This document shows, piece by piece, positions 1-5,743 of a stretch of DNA of 5,800 nucleotides. The translations under genes were made by a program, and so were the position numbers. The notes beneath the pieces are model-generated. The model saw nothing but the letters and a program-made list of their open reading frames with translations. It was not told where the DNA came from and ran no database searches. Each line of letters begins with the position of its first letter. The stretch's first letter is position 1. The DNA is from Syntrophaceae bacterium (lineage in GTDB: Bacteria > Desulfobacterota > Desulfomonilia > Desulfomonilales > Desulfomonilaceae): NCBI GenBank assembly GCA_014874425.1, contig JACWAG010000397.1, positions 1 to 5,800 of the forward strand, written 5' to 3'.

Positions 1-80
1 GGTGGTAGGAATTCCCCATAGTGTCTGGGGCCAATATCAGTAATTCTATCTTTCAACGGTTCGCTGGGATCGTATGGCAT
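1..80 (-). CDS. dsrB: Dissimilatory sulfite reductase beta subunit, N-terminal fragment
   Basis: This is the start of dsrB, cut by the left window edge after 26 complete codons. The visible protein begins MPYDPSEPLKDRITDIGP and continues RHYGEFLP. The ITDIGPRH stretch is the characteristic DsrB N-terminus. DsrB pairs with DsrA in the cytoplasmic alpha2beta2 sulfite reductase and contributes the siroheme environment at the active site. The ATG at 80-78 follows a strong GGAGG (93-89) at 8 nt spacing, and the dsrA stop lies only 15 nt upstream, so the two genes are co-transcribed in the usual dsrAB order. The siroheme and ferredoxin cysteines of DsrB lie outside the window, so intactness cannot be judged. 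Confidence 0.93.
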   Translation of the reverse strand, partial: MPYDPSEPLKDRITDIGPRHYGEFLP

Positions 81-87
81 CTTGTTG

Positions 88-95
88 ACCTCCCT
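88..95 (-). promoter_or_regulatory. dsrB ribosome binding site
   Basis: On the minus strand AGGGAGGT lies in the short dsrA-dsrB gap, with GGAGG ending 8 nt before the dsrB ATG. It fixes the dsrB start and indicates independent ribosome loading within the dsrAB message. Confidence 0.8.
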
Positions 96-1385
96 TTACC
101 TCTGATGTTTCGCTCGGAAAGCTTCGATGTCTCGGGTCCATCCGCCCTCAACTTCTTCCTCTTTCCAGAAAATGTACGGATTGGATCTCGGCTCATCAAC
201 CATTCTTGGATCAGGATCAAGTTCGCAGACTCTCAGGAATTCCTGGAAGGATTTCCTTTGAATCAATTCACCAAGACGCTCACGGTTTTTGCCTTCTTCC
301 ATCCACCAATCCCAAACTTTTTCTACAAGCTCTTTTGCTTCAGAAAAGGGGGATTCCATCGGCAAGAAGGGGACCGTCAGAGTGGACATTTGGGCGCCTT
401 CCAAAATTGGGGCTTTTGCGCCGAACAGAATGGACGCGCCAGTTTCCAAGCCTTTTCTTAAAGCTCGAGGCATAACGTTTAGACAATGCATGCAGCGGAC
501 GCATTCCCTATTGTTGATTTCGAGCTTTGACCCATCCCAGCGCATACAACCGGTTGGGCAAAGGTCAATAACCTCTTTTTGAATGTCGAATTTTCCCCAG
601 TCTCTACCCGAATAAGCGCCGGCGTTCGGAGCGAATTCTCCGCCGACATACGCTTTAACTGCGGCTTGGTCTATACGGATGTCGTCTCTCCAAGTCCCGA
701 TGAAAGACATGTCGGAACGGGCGATAGACGCCACGCAACCGTTAGGACAACCGTCAAACTTGAATTTGAACTTGTAAGGAAACGCCGGCCGATGAAGTTC
801 ATCCTGATATTCATGAGTCAGGTTATCGCAGGCTTCCTGAGTGTCATAGCATGCGAATTCGCATCGGGACTGCCCCAAACAGCACTCGGGAGTTCTAAGG
901 TTAGATCCGGAGCCACCGAGATCCTGATGCAATTCATGAGTCATTTCGAAGAATAGGGGCTCGAGATGATCCGTGGTTGTGCCTAAGAATACGATATCTC
1001 CGGTGGATCCATGCATGTTGGTGAGACCGCTACCATGGTGTTCCCAAAGATCACATAGGCTTCTCAGATATTTTGCGGTATAAAATTTACTTGATGGTTG
1101 ATTAACTCGGACAGTATGAAAATGAGCCACACCGGGGAACATCTTTGGTTGGTCACAATATCGTCCTATGATACCACCGCCGTAACCGAATACGCCAACG
1201 ATACCACCATGCTTCCAGTGAGTGACCTTGTCCACATAAGATAATTCCATCACTCCTAACAAATCTTCAGGAGCGTCTTTGAGAATGTGTTTTCCTTTTT
1301 CCGCCTGCTGCTTGATATCAGATACAAAGCTAGGCCACGGCCCCTTTTCTAATTCATCAAGCATAGGGGTATTGTGTTTTCCCAT
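96..1385 (-). CDS. dsrA: Dissimilatory sulfite reductase alpha subunit DsrA
   Basis: DsrA is the 429-aa alpha subunit of cytoplasmic dissimilatory (bi)sulfite reductase, which with DsrB reduces sulfite at a siroheme-[4Fe-4S] site, the sulfur being passed to DsrC. Length is close to that of Desulfovibrio DsrA (about 437 aa). The siroheme-cluster cysteines are present as C169-x5-C175 and C213-x3-C217 (FDGCPNGC). An inserted ferredoxin domain follows, with C276, C280, C295, C298 and C301 (CPTGC, then CVRCMHC). Other family hallmarks are YGGGIIGRY near 68-76, RPAFPYKFKFKF at 199-210, FAPNAGAYSGRDWGKFD at 251-267, and WDWWMEEGKNRERLGE at 358-373. The ATG at 1385 follows AGGAGG with 8 nt spacing. 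No frameshift or lost catalytic residue is visible. Overall similarity to reductive sulfate-reducer DsrA, rather than the oxidative type of sulfur oxidisers, is my judgement from remembered sequences. dsrB follows 15 nt downstream; the plus-strand genes are divergent. Confidence 0.97.
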   Translation of the reverse strand: MGKHNTPMLDELEKGPWPSFVSDIKQQAEKGKHILKDAPEDLLGVMELSYVDKVTHWKHGGIVGVFGYGGGIIGRYCDQPKMFPGVAHFHTVRVNQPSSKFYTAKYLRSLCDLWEHHGSGLTNMHGSTGDIVFLGTTTDHLEPLFFEMTHELHQDLGGSGSNLRTPECCLGQSRCEFACYDTQEACDNLTHEYQDELHRPAFPYKFKFKFDGCPNGCVASIARSDMSFIGTWRDDIRIDQAAVKAYVGGEFAPNAGAYSGRDWGKFDIQKEVIDLCPTGCMRWDGSKLEINNRECVRCMHCLNVMPRALRKGLETGASILFGAKAPILEGAQMSTLTVPFLPMESPFSEAKELVEKVWDWWMEEGKNRERLGELIQRKSFQEFLRVCELDPDPRMVDEPRSNPYIFWKEEEVEGGWTRDIEAFRAKHQR

Positions 1386-1393
1386 TAAAGGTT

Positions 1394-1399
1394 CCTCCT
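1394..1399 (-). promoter_or_regulatory. dsrA ribosome binding site
   Basis: A full AGGAGG on the minus strand lies 8 nt before the dsrA ATG, a near-optimal site consistent with high expression of Dsr. It fixes the start at 1385. Confidence 0.85.
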
Positions 1400-1456
1400 C
1401 TCTACTTAGGTCTTCTGCGATTCGAGCGATCGTGATCTATTCAAGTGACCAGAAAC

Positions 1457-1521
1457 AAAAAACGCCGGCATACCCGACTGTTCAAGCTTTTTGAGCTGAT
1501 TAGAATTTAGTCAAACCGGCG
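1457..1521 (-). terminator. Terminator-like nested hairpin in the dsrA leader (possible attenuator)
   Basis: Read in the dsrA direction, CGCCGG (1521-1516) can pair with CCGGCG (1468-1463), followed immediately by six T (1462-1457). Inside this stem GACT (1512-1509) can pair with AGTC (1479-1476), and an inner AGCT (1497-1494) with AGCT (1488-1485) around a 5-nt loop. The result is a three-tier structure with a GC-rich base and a T-tract, placed about 70 nt before the dsrA start. No minus-strand gene lies upstream within the intergenic region, so a plain end-of-gene terminator has nothing to terminate. A conditional attenuator, or an RNA-stabilising 5' structure, is more likely. The large loop makes it weaker than a classic terminator, and no anti-terminator partner was identified. 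Confidence 0.4.
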
Positions 1522-1552
1522 AATTTATTGAGCATGAATGAAAAAGGCCACC

Positions 1553-1580
1553 GAATTGAAGATTCTTAAAAATCTAATTC
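1553..1580. repeat. Imperfect inverted repeat overlapping the candidate dsrA -10
   Basis: Arms GAATT (1553-1557) and AGATT (1560-1564) are mirrored by AATCT (1571-1575) and AATTC (1576-1580), giving ten base pairs with a 2-nt bulge (1558-1559) around a 6-nt centre. It overlaps the proposed dsrA -10 box and start point, the position expected of an operator. It is AT-rich, so chance is possible. Confidence 0.3.
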
Positions 1581-1600
1581 AAATGAGTAGTCCAAGTCAA
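1571..1600 (-). promoter_or_regulatory. Candidate sigma-70-type promoter for dsrAB
   Basis: On the minus strand TTGACT (1600-1595; five of six matches to TTGACA) is followed after 18 nt by TAGATT (1576-1571; four of six matches to TATAAT). Transcription would begin near 1564, giving a leader of about 180 nt that contains the nested hairpin at 1457-1521. Assigned by eye only; other AT-rich hexamers exist in the region. Confidence 0.4.
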
Positions 1601-1652
1601 GAAAAAAATCCCAACAGTTTTAGTAAATAACATCTTCCCTAATTATGCCATA

Positions 1653-1679
1653 CTTGAATTTTGTGACATTTTGTTCAAG
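1653..1679. promoter_or_regulatory. Inverted repeat CTTGAA-N15-TTCAAG, possible operator
   Basis: CTTGAA (1653-1658) and TTCAAG (1674-1679) form a perfect 6-bp inverted repeat with 15 nt between. Inside it is TTGTGA (1661-1666), an exact CRP/FNR-family left half-site. The expected right half after 6 nt is only partly matched (GTTCAA at 1673-1678 against TCACAA). It lies 31 bp before the plus-strand start codon and overlaps the weak candidate promoter for that gene, so it could be a regulator site. Sulfate-reducer HcpR is one known regulator of this family with a TTGTGA-type motif, but the match here is incomplete. Confidence 0.3.
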
Positions 1680-1687
1680 AGAATACT
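1661..1687 (+). promoter_or_regulatory. Weak candidate promoter for the plus-strand operon
   Basis: TTGTGA (1661-1666) and AATACT (1682-1687) each match the sigma-70 consensus hexamers at four of six positions, but the 15-nt spacing is short. Transcription would begin near 1694, leaving a very short leader. A promoter must lie somewhere in this divergent region; this is only the best-placed candidate I see and may depend on an activator. Confidence 0.2.
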
Positions 1688-1698
1688 TTTTCTCAATT

Positions 1699-1703
1699 AG
1701 GAG
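1699..1703 (+). promoter_or_regulatory. Ribosome binding site of the unknown plus-strand gene
   Basis: AGGAG lies 6 nt before the ATG at 1710, supporting that start over the second in-frame ATG at 1719. Confidence 0.7.
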
Positions 1704-1709
1704 CCTCCA

Positions 1710-2897
1710 ATGCAGATCATGATACCCGAGTTTCGATTCATGTATTCGACCCCAGATGGAAACCTCGAAATTCTCGATTCAACAGGCCTTAAAAACACCG
1801 TTCCTGTAACAAGGGACGAATCACTTTCATCCGAAGTAAACCACATAACTTATATAAACTATATGGAATCTATAAGAACTTTTCTGCTGGAGCATTTAAA
1901 GGAATTTCATGGTCTGGTTTTAGAGAAAAGTCAGACCACTGCCGAAATAAGATCAATAGATTTGGTCGCTGAGAAACGGGGGGCCGACTATTTTCCTGCC
2001 TCTGTGAGGGTCCGGACACTGAAGGATGAGATCTGGTTTGCCGTAAACGTAGCGATGACGGAGAGAGGCTTGTCCAGAATCTGGCAGGATTATGAATTAC
2101 TAAAATCCTTAGGCTCTAAAGGTGAAAACAAATTCTTGCCTGAGGTTTTCTTCATTAATACACTTCAAGACAAAAGCGCATCAATGGTCGGCTCTCCCAT
2201 CCGAATGTTTTTAGCTGAGTGGTTCAGAGGATATCACGAATTCCATATCGCCAATTCAGTAAAAAACAATCAATCCGTCTTTAGTTTTTGGGATACTGAC
2301 AATGGTTATACCGAGTTCTCGGAGTTAGTTGCGCTTCAATTAATTGAGAAAGTTTCTTATGTCTTGGGCTACTTTTTCAATCTGGACACGTTTCAGGAGA
2401 TATATCCTTGGCATCACGCCGCGGGTGATTTCATAGCCAAGTTGGCCCCTTTCCCCGATGTGAAGTTGATAACAGTTAGACAATATGAAAGTCGAGTTTC
2501 CTTCCCCGATGATTCACATGAAAATTTAAACGATGCCTTATTGATATTTTTGGCCAATCTGACCATTCGCGCCAGGATCGACAGGATAGATGGGACAGGA
2601 GAATTTGTGTGGCTTCGAGGACAATTCGTCAAATCAATATTTATGGGGTTCCTGAAATCTATGATGACGAAAGAGCAGGAGAAGAGCGGAAGCTATGATT
2701 TTTTTAAAAAATTTATTAAAACTCTTGGGACGCGTACAATCGAAGATTGGTCCCAACTTTTTATTCAAATAATTGAATCTTACGATCAAAGGGCCCCTGA
2801 CTTTGAAATAATCAAAGAAAACTTGGTCGATCATATTTTTGATGTATACCAGAACTGTCAAGACTTGATGATAGAAAATAAAATCGATATTAAGTAA
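1710..2897 (+). CDS. Conserved-looking protein of unknown function, possibly a degenerate kinase/APH-like fold
   Basis: I do not recognise this 395-aa protein with certainty. It has no signal peptide, no clear membrane segment and no cysteine cluster (a single Cys near 383), so it is probably soluble and cytoplasmic. The central part has a kinase-like order. A strand FAVNV (110-114) has Asn where kinases carry the ATP-binding Lys. A helix with YELLKSLG (128-135) could supply the alphaC Glu, and LPEVFF (143-148) follows. A hinge-like FLAEWFRGYHEFH (167-179), a conserved-looking YPWHHAAGDFIAK (232-244), then LTIRARIDRIDGTGEFVW (284-301) complete the pattern. This resembles aminoglycoside-phosphotransferase-type folds with altered catalytic residues; that is inference only. 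The C-terminal 80 residues are mostly helical and charged. It starts the plus-strand unit and ends 19 bp before dsrN1, so a role in siroheme modification or Dsr maturation is suggested by context alone. A homopolymer patch (T7A6 near 2699-2711) lies in frame. Confidence 0.85.
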   Translation: MQIMIPEFRFMYSTPDGNLEILDSTGLKNTVPVTRDESLSSEVNHITYINYMESIRTFLLEHLKEFHGLVLEKSQTTAEIRSIDLVAEKRGADYFPASVRVRTLKDEIWFAVNVAMTERGLSRIWQDYELLKSLGSKGENKFLPEVFFINTLQDKSASMVGSPIRMFLAEWFRGYHEFHIANSVKNNQSVFSFWDTDNGYTEFSELVALQLIEKVSYVLGYFFNLDTFQEIYPWHHAAGDFIAKLAPFPDVKLITVRQYESRVSFPDDSHENLNDALLIFLANLTIRARIDRIDGTGEFVWLRGQFVKSIFMGFLKSMMTKEQEKSGSYDFFKKFIKTLGTRTIEDWSQLFIQIIESYDQRAPDFEIIKENLVDHIFDVYQNCQDLMIENKIDIK

Positions 2898-2920
2898 TGG
2901 GCGTAAATTCTCAGAAATGA
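2897..2920 (+). other. Seven-codon mini-ORF bridging the unknown gene and dsrN1
   Basis: The unknown gene ends TAATG, where the last A of the stop begins an ATG (2897). That ATG opens a reading frame MGVNSQK ending in TGA at 2918-2920, which overlaps the dsrN1 start as ATGA. dsrN1 has no clear Shine-Dalgarno, so ribosomes could pass from the upstream gene to dsrN1 by two successive stop-start events. The peptide itself is probably meaningless, and chance cannot be excluded for so short an ORF. Confidence 0.25.
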
Positions 2921-4380
2921 AAATTCCCCGACTTCTCATAACCGCTCTCAAAGGTGGTTCCGGTAAGACGCTGATAACAGTGGGGCTGACGGCGGCTCTG
3001 CGTAAAAGAGGGTTGTGCCCGAGTGTTTTTAAAAAGGGACCGGATTATATAGATTCCGGGTGGTTGGGTATAGCCGCAAACCGCCCGTGTTATAATCTTG
3101 ACCAGTATCTTTTTCCCCGTGACATTATTCTCCGTTCATTTATACATCGATCTGCAAATTCCCGCATTGCAATAGTCGAAGGTAATAGGGGGCTTTTCGA
3201 CGGAGTTGACAATCAAGGCTCGTTTAGCAGTGCGGAACTGGCCAAATTGCTTATGAGTCCAACAATACTGATAATCGATTGTGTGAAAATGACCGGGACA
3301 GCCGCAGCTCTTGTGAAAGGTTGCCTGGAATTTGATCCTGAACTTCATATTGCCGGTATAATTCTAAATAGAATTAAAGGCGCCAGACATGAGCAGGTCG
3401 TGAGACAATCTATTCAGAGAATTAGCGACATTCCTGTTTTGGGAGTTGTGCCCGGCATGAGGTTAAAGAATTTTCCGCAAAGGCATCTCGGGTTGATACC
3501 TATTCAAGAACATCCAGCGTCTATGGATTTTGTAGAGGAAGCAAGGATGATTGCGGAGAATAGTCTGGATTTGGACGAAATTGAAAAAGTATCGCAACTT
3601 GCTGGGGACCTTCACGTTGTTTGGCGGATCGGAGACAACCCCCAAAGCGGCTGTTTGGGGCAACGTGTGACAATAGGGGTCCTGCGTGATGCTGCCTTTC
3701 AGTTTTACTACCCCGAAAACATTGAAGCATTACGTGTCCGAGGGGCTGAGATCATTGAAATAAGCGCCCTTGAATCCAATAGCCTATCAGAGATAGACGC
3801 CCTGTATATAGGCGGTGGATTTCCGGAGACCAATGCCGATCGACTCGCCGGGGCCTGGATTTTCAAAGCTTCCGTCAAATCTTTCGTTGAATCAGGTGGT
3901 CCTGTTTATGCTGAATGTGGTGGTTTTATGTTTTTGGCCCGGGAGTTGGTTGTAGACCACAAAACATTTCCGATGGTCGGTGTTTTTGCCGCTCAGTCCA
4001 TTTTGCGCACCAGACCGCAGGGATTGGGATATGTTGAACTAAGGGCCCGCGACGAGAACCCGTTTTTCGAAACTGGGAAAACGCTTCGAGGCCATGAATT
4101 CCATTATTCCACAATGGTATTGGACAATGTTGGTCCCCATCACCGACCATTTGATGTGTTGAGGGGGTATGGCGTAGATGGCGCTTATGACGGCCTTTGC
4201 GTAAAGAACGCCCTAGGATTATACTCGCATATTCATGCGTTGGGGGAACCTTCGTGGGCTGATGCGCTGATTCGAAAGGCGCAAGAATTTCGATTGAATA
4301 AAATACTGCAAAACGAAAACCTGAGAAATGCAAAAAATCCCGAGACTCATGGTCGCTGCCCTGAGAGGCGGAGCTGGTAA
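2917..4380 (+). CDS. dsrN: DsrN-type glutamine amidotransferase, first copy (siroheme amidase, CbiA/CobB family)
   Basis: This 487-aa protein belongs to the cobyrinic acid a,c-diamide synthase family, whose members use ATP and glutamine to amidate acetate side chains of tetrapyrroles. The N-terminal P-loop synthetase domain (1 to about 230) shows GGSGKT (13-18), FKKGPDYID (38-46), EGNRGLFDG (88-96), DCVKMTGTAA (121-130) and FPQRHLGLIP (186-195). The C-terminal GATase domain (about 250-455) shows VLRDAAFQFYYPEN (255-268), YIGGGFPET (297-305), the nucleophile Cys334 in YAECGG, RGHEFHYS (391-398) and the catalytic-His region SHIHALG (His438/His440). DsrN is the proposed enzyme turning siroheme into siroamide for sulfite reductase; the dsrAB context favours this over cobalamin synthesis. 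The start aligns with the paralogue's start, but no good ribosome site precedes it. The last 17 residues, encoded inside dsrN2, extend past the paralogue's end and look like read-through of an ancestral stop. Confidence 0.9.
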   Translation: MKIPRLLITALKGGSGKTLITVGLTAALRKRGLCPSVFKKGPDYIDSGWLGIAANRPCYNLDQYLFPRDIILRSFIHRSANSRIAIVEGNRGLFDGVDNQGSFSSAELAKLLMSPTILIIDCVKMTGTAAALVKGCLEFDPELHIAGIILNRIKGARHEQVVRQSIQRISDIPVLGVVPGMRLKNFPQRHLGLIPIQEHPASMDFVEEARMIAENSLDLDEIEKVSQLAGDLHVVWRIGDNPQSGCLGQRVTIGVLRDAAFQFYYPENIEALRVRGAEIIEISALESNSLSEIDALYIGGGFPETNADRLAGAWIFKASVKSFVESGGPVYAECGGFMFLARELVVDHKTFPMVGVFAAQSILRTRPQGLGYVELRARDENPFFETGKTLRGHEFHYSTMVLDNVGPHHRPFDVLRGYGVDGAYDGLCVKNALGLYSHIHALGEPSWADALIRKAQEFRLNKILQNENLRNAKNPETHGRCPERRSW

Positions 4381-5743
4381 AACTCTACTTACTATAGGGA
4401 TAACAGCCGCTCTAAAAAATCGTGGGTTATCCGTAGTCACTTTCAAGAAAGGTCCTGATTACATTGACGCTGGGTGGCTTGGTAAGGCTGCTGGATGTCA
4501 GTGTCGTAATCTCGATTCATACCTCTTTGACGACGATACTCTCAGGGCTTCATTCTGCGGTGGAGCGACAGGCTGTGACATTGCCGTAATAGAGGGAAAC
4601 CGAGGGTTGTTTGACGGTGTCAGCGCATCTGGCGAATATAGTTCGGCTGAATTGGCAAAACTTCTGAATTGCCCCGTAGCTCTCGTCGTGGACGCGTCAA
4701 AGATGACTCGAACTGCAGCGGCTTTGGTTCTTGGATGTAAATTGTTGGACCCTGCAGTTTCTATCAAAGCCGTAATTCTAAACCGGGTGGCGGGTTCCAG
4801 GCATGAAAAGACGCTTCGTGAGTCCATTGAAGACTATTGTTCCATACCAGTCATTGGATGCGTCAACAAGCTTTCGCTTGAAAACTTTCCCCAAAGGCAT
4901 CTTGGCCTTTTGCCGCTTTTCGAGCACTCCGGGGCTAGCGAATTAGTGGTTCAGGCCTCACAGATAATTGAGCGCTCACTGGACCTCGATCGACTAATCG
5001 CAATAGCAAATACTGCTGACCCTTTTAATTGCGCCTATACAACCGGGCCCGCGTTTGAAGTTGACCGGACTCACACTGGCCTAAAGATTGGTGTATTGAG
5101 AGATTCAGCTTTTCAGTTTTACTACCCGGAAAACTTGTCCGCTCTGTCCGCGACCGGAGCGAAATTGGTGGAAATTACGGCCCTTGACGCCAAACCTATT
5201 CCGGATGTGGATTTTCTTTATATTGGTGGTGGCTTTCCTGAGACTCACGCGGAATGTTTAGCAAAAAACACGATTTTCAAGAAATCTTTATTTGAAGCGG
5301 TTGAATGCGGTCTCCCCGTTTATGCTGAATGTGGTGGATTGATGTATCTGGCCAGAGAGCTGACAATAGATGATACTACCTATCCAATGGTTGGAATTTT
5401 TGATGTTGGGACCGTCCTGGAAAGGACACCGCAGGGCCACGGTTATATGACAGTGGAAGTGGTGGCTCCGAATCCGTTCTTCCCCATTGGGTCTGTTTTC
5501 AGAGGTCACGAGTTTCACTACTCGTATATACAATCTAGTAAGGTCAGTTCAAGTTCATATGCGTTCAAGGTGATTCGCGGGCATGGAATCAATGGCGCTT
5601 ATGATGGTATTTTCCGAAACAATGCGTTAGGGACATATCTGCATCTGCACGCATTGGGCGCGCAAGAATGGGCCAGCCATATATTAAAACGGGCGGCTCA
5701 ATATCATAGAACTCAAATATCGGATCCGACCAGCAAGCAATAG
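4328..5743 (+). CDS. dsrN: DsrN-type glutamine amidotransferase, second copy (siroheme amidase, CbiA/CobB family)
   Basis: This 471-aa protein is the second tandem CbiA/CobB-family amidotransferase and appears fully functional. It has the P-loop GGAGKT (14-19), FKKGPDYID (39-47), EGNRGLFDG (89-97), DASKMTRTAA (122-131) and FPQRHLGLLP (187-196). The GATase domain has VLRDSAFQFYYPEN (256-269), YIGGGFPET (298-306), nucleophile Cys335 in YAECGG, RGHEFHYS (392-399) and LHLHALG (His439/His441). Both copies keep EGNRGLFDG, where classical cobalamin CbiA usually reads EGVMGLxDG. The start at 4328 lies 53 nt inside dsrN1 in the +1 frame. It is supported by alignment of IPRLxxxAL with dsrN1; a downstream ATG at 4349 would cut the first beta strand. 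Only a weak GAG precedes it, so coupling to dsrN1 translation is likely. The copies may amidate different siroheme acetates or act as one heteromer; the sequence does not decide. Confidence 0.9.
   Translation: MQKIPRLMVAALRGGAGKTLLTIGITAALKNRGLSVVTFKKGPDYIDAGWLGKAAGCQCRNLDSYLFDDDTLRASFCGGATGCDIAVIEGNRGLFDGVSASGEYSSAELAKLLNCPVALVVDASKMTRTAAALVLGCKLLDPAVSIKAVILNRVAGSRHEKTLRESIEDYCSIPVIGCVNKLSLENFPQRHLGLLPLFEHSGASELVVQASQIIERSLDLDRLIAIANTADPFNCAYTTGPAFEVDRTHTGLKIGVLRDSAFQFYYPENLSALSATGAKLVEITALDAKPIPDVDFLYIGGGFPETHAECLAKNTIFKKSLFEAVECGLPVYAECGGLMYLARELTIDDTTYPMVGIFDVGTVLERTPQGHGYMTVEVVAPNPFFPIGSVFRGHEFHYSYIQSSKVSSSSYAFKVIRGHGINGAYDGIFRNNALGTYLHLHALGAQEWASHILKRAAQYHRTQISDPTSKQ

Larger units (their letters stand above)
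1386..1709. other. Divergent intergenic control region between dsrA and the plus-strand operon
   Basis: These 324 bp separate divergently transcribed dsrA and the unknown plus-strand gene and hold no convincing ORF. I see a dsrA Shine-Dalgarno, a nested hairpin followed by six T in the dsrA direction, a reasonable dsrA promoter, two inverted repeats, repeated TTCAAG elements, and a weak promoter plus a good ribosome site for the plus-strand gene; each is listed separately. The region is more AT-rich than the flanking genes, particularly at 1553-1690. I looked for a cobalamin riboswitch, which might be expected before CbiA-like genes, and saw no B12-box-like element. No tRNA or other known RNA gene was recognised. 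Confidence 0.85.
2917..5743 (+). repeat. Tandem gene duplication of dsrN
   Basis: The two adjacent CbiA-family genes align almost without gaps. A hand count over the first 220 aligned residues gives about 56% identity. DNA identity is patchy; the longest exact match I found is the 20 bp around the nucleophile Cys codon (3904-3923 and 5318-5337). The contexts just before both ATGs (CAGAAATG and GAGAAATG) are also alike. This fits an old tandem duplication followed by divergence. Confidence 0.8.

Noticed and set aside
21..956. Plus-strand open frames opposite dsrA (for example 21-461, 206-475, 289-582, 579-956)
   Set aside because: They lie antisense to an unambiguous, fully conserved dsrA/dsrB sequence and their translations show no domain-like pattern.
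1386..1709. CRISPR, tRNA or insertion-sequence remnants in the intergenic region
   Set aside because: No regular repeat-spacer pattern, cloverleaf or terminal inverted repeats with flanking target duplications were found.
2698..2716. T7A6 run as a programmed frameshift site in the unknown gene
   Set aside because: The zero frame continues normally for another 60 residues with similar composition, and no downstream stimulatory structure was evident; probably just an AT-rich Phe-Phe-Lys-Lys stretch.
2414..2951. Minus-strand open frames opposite the unknown gene and the dsrN1 start
   Set aside because: They are opposite a coding frame with a good ribosome site and protein-like composition; no start signals or family features are visible.
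3136..4827. Minus-strand open frames opposite dsrN1 and dsrN2
   Set aside because: They are shadows of two genes with intact family motifs throughout.
2917..5743. Interpretation of the pair as cobalamin cbiA/cobB genes
   Set aside because: Not fully excluded, but no cobalamin gene or cobalamin riboswitch is visible, dsrAB is adjacent, and both copies have the EGNRGLFDG variant I associate with DsrN.
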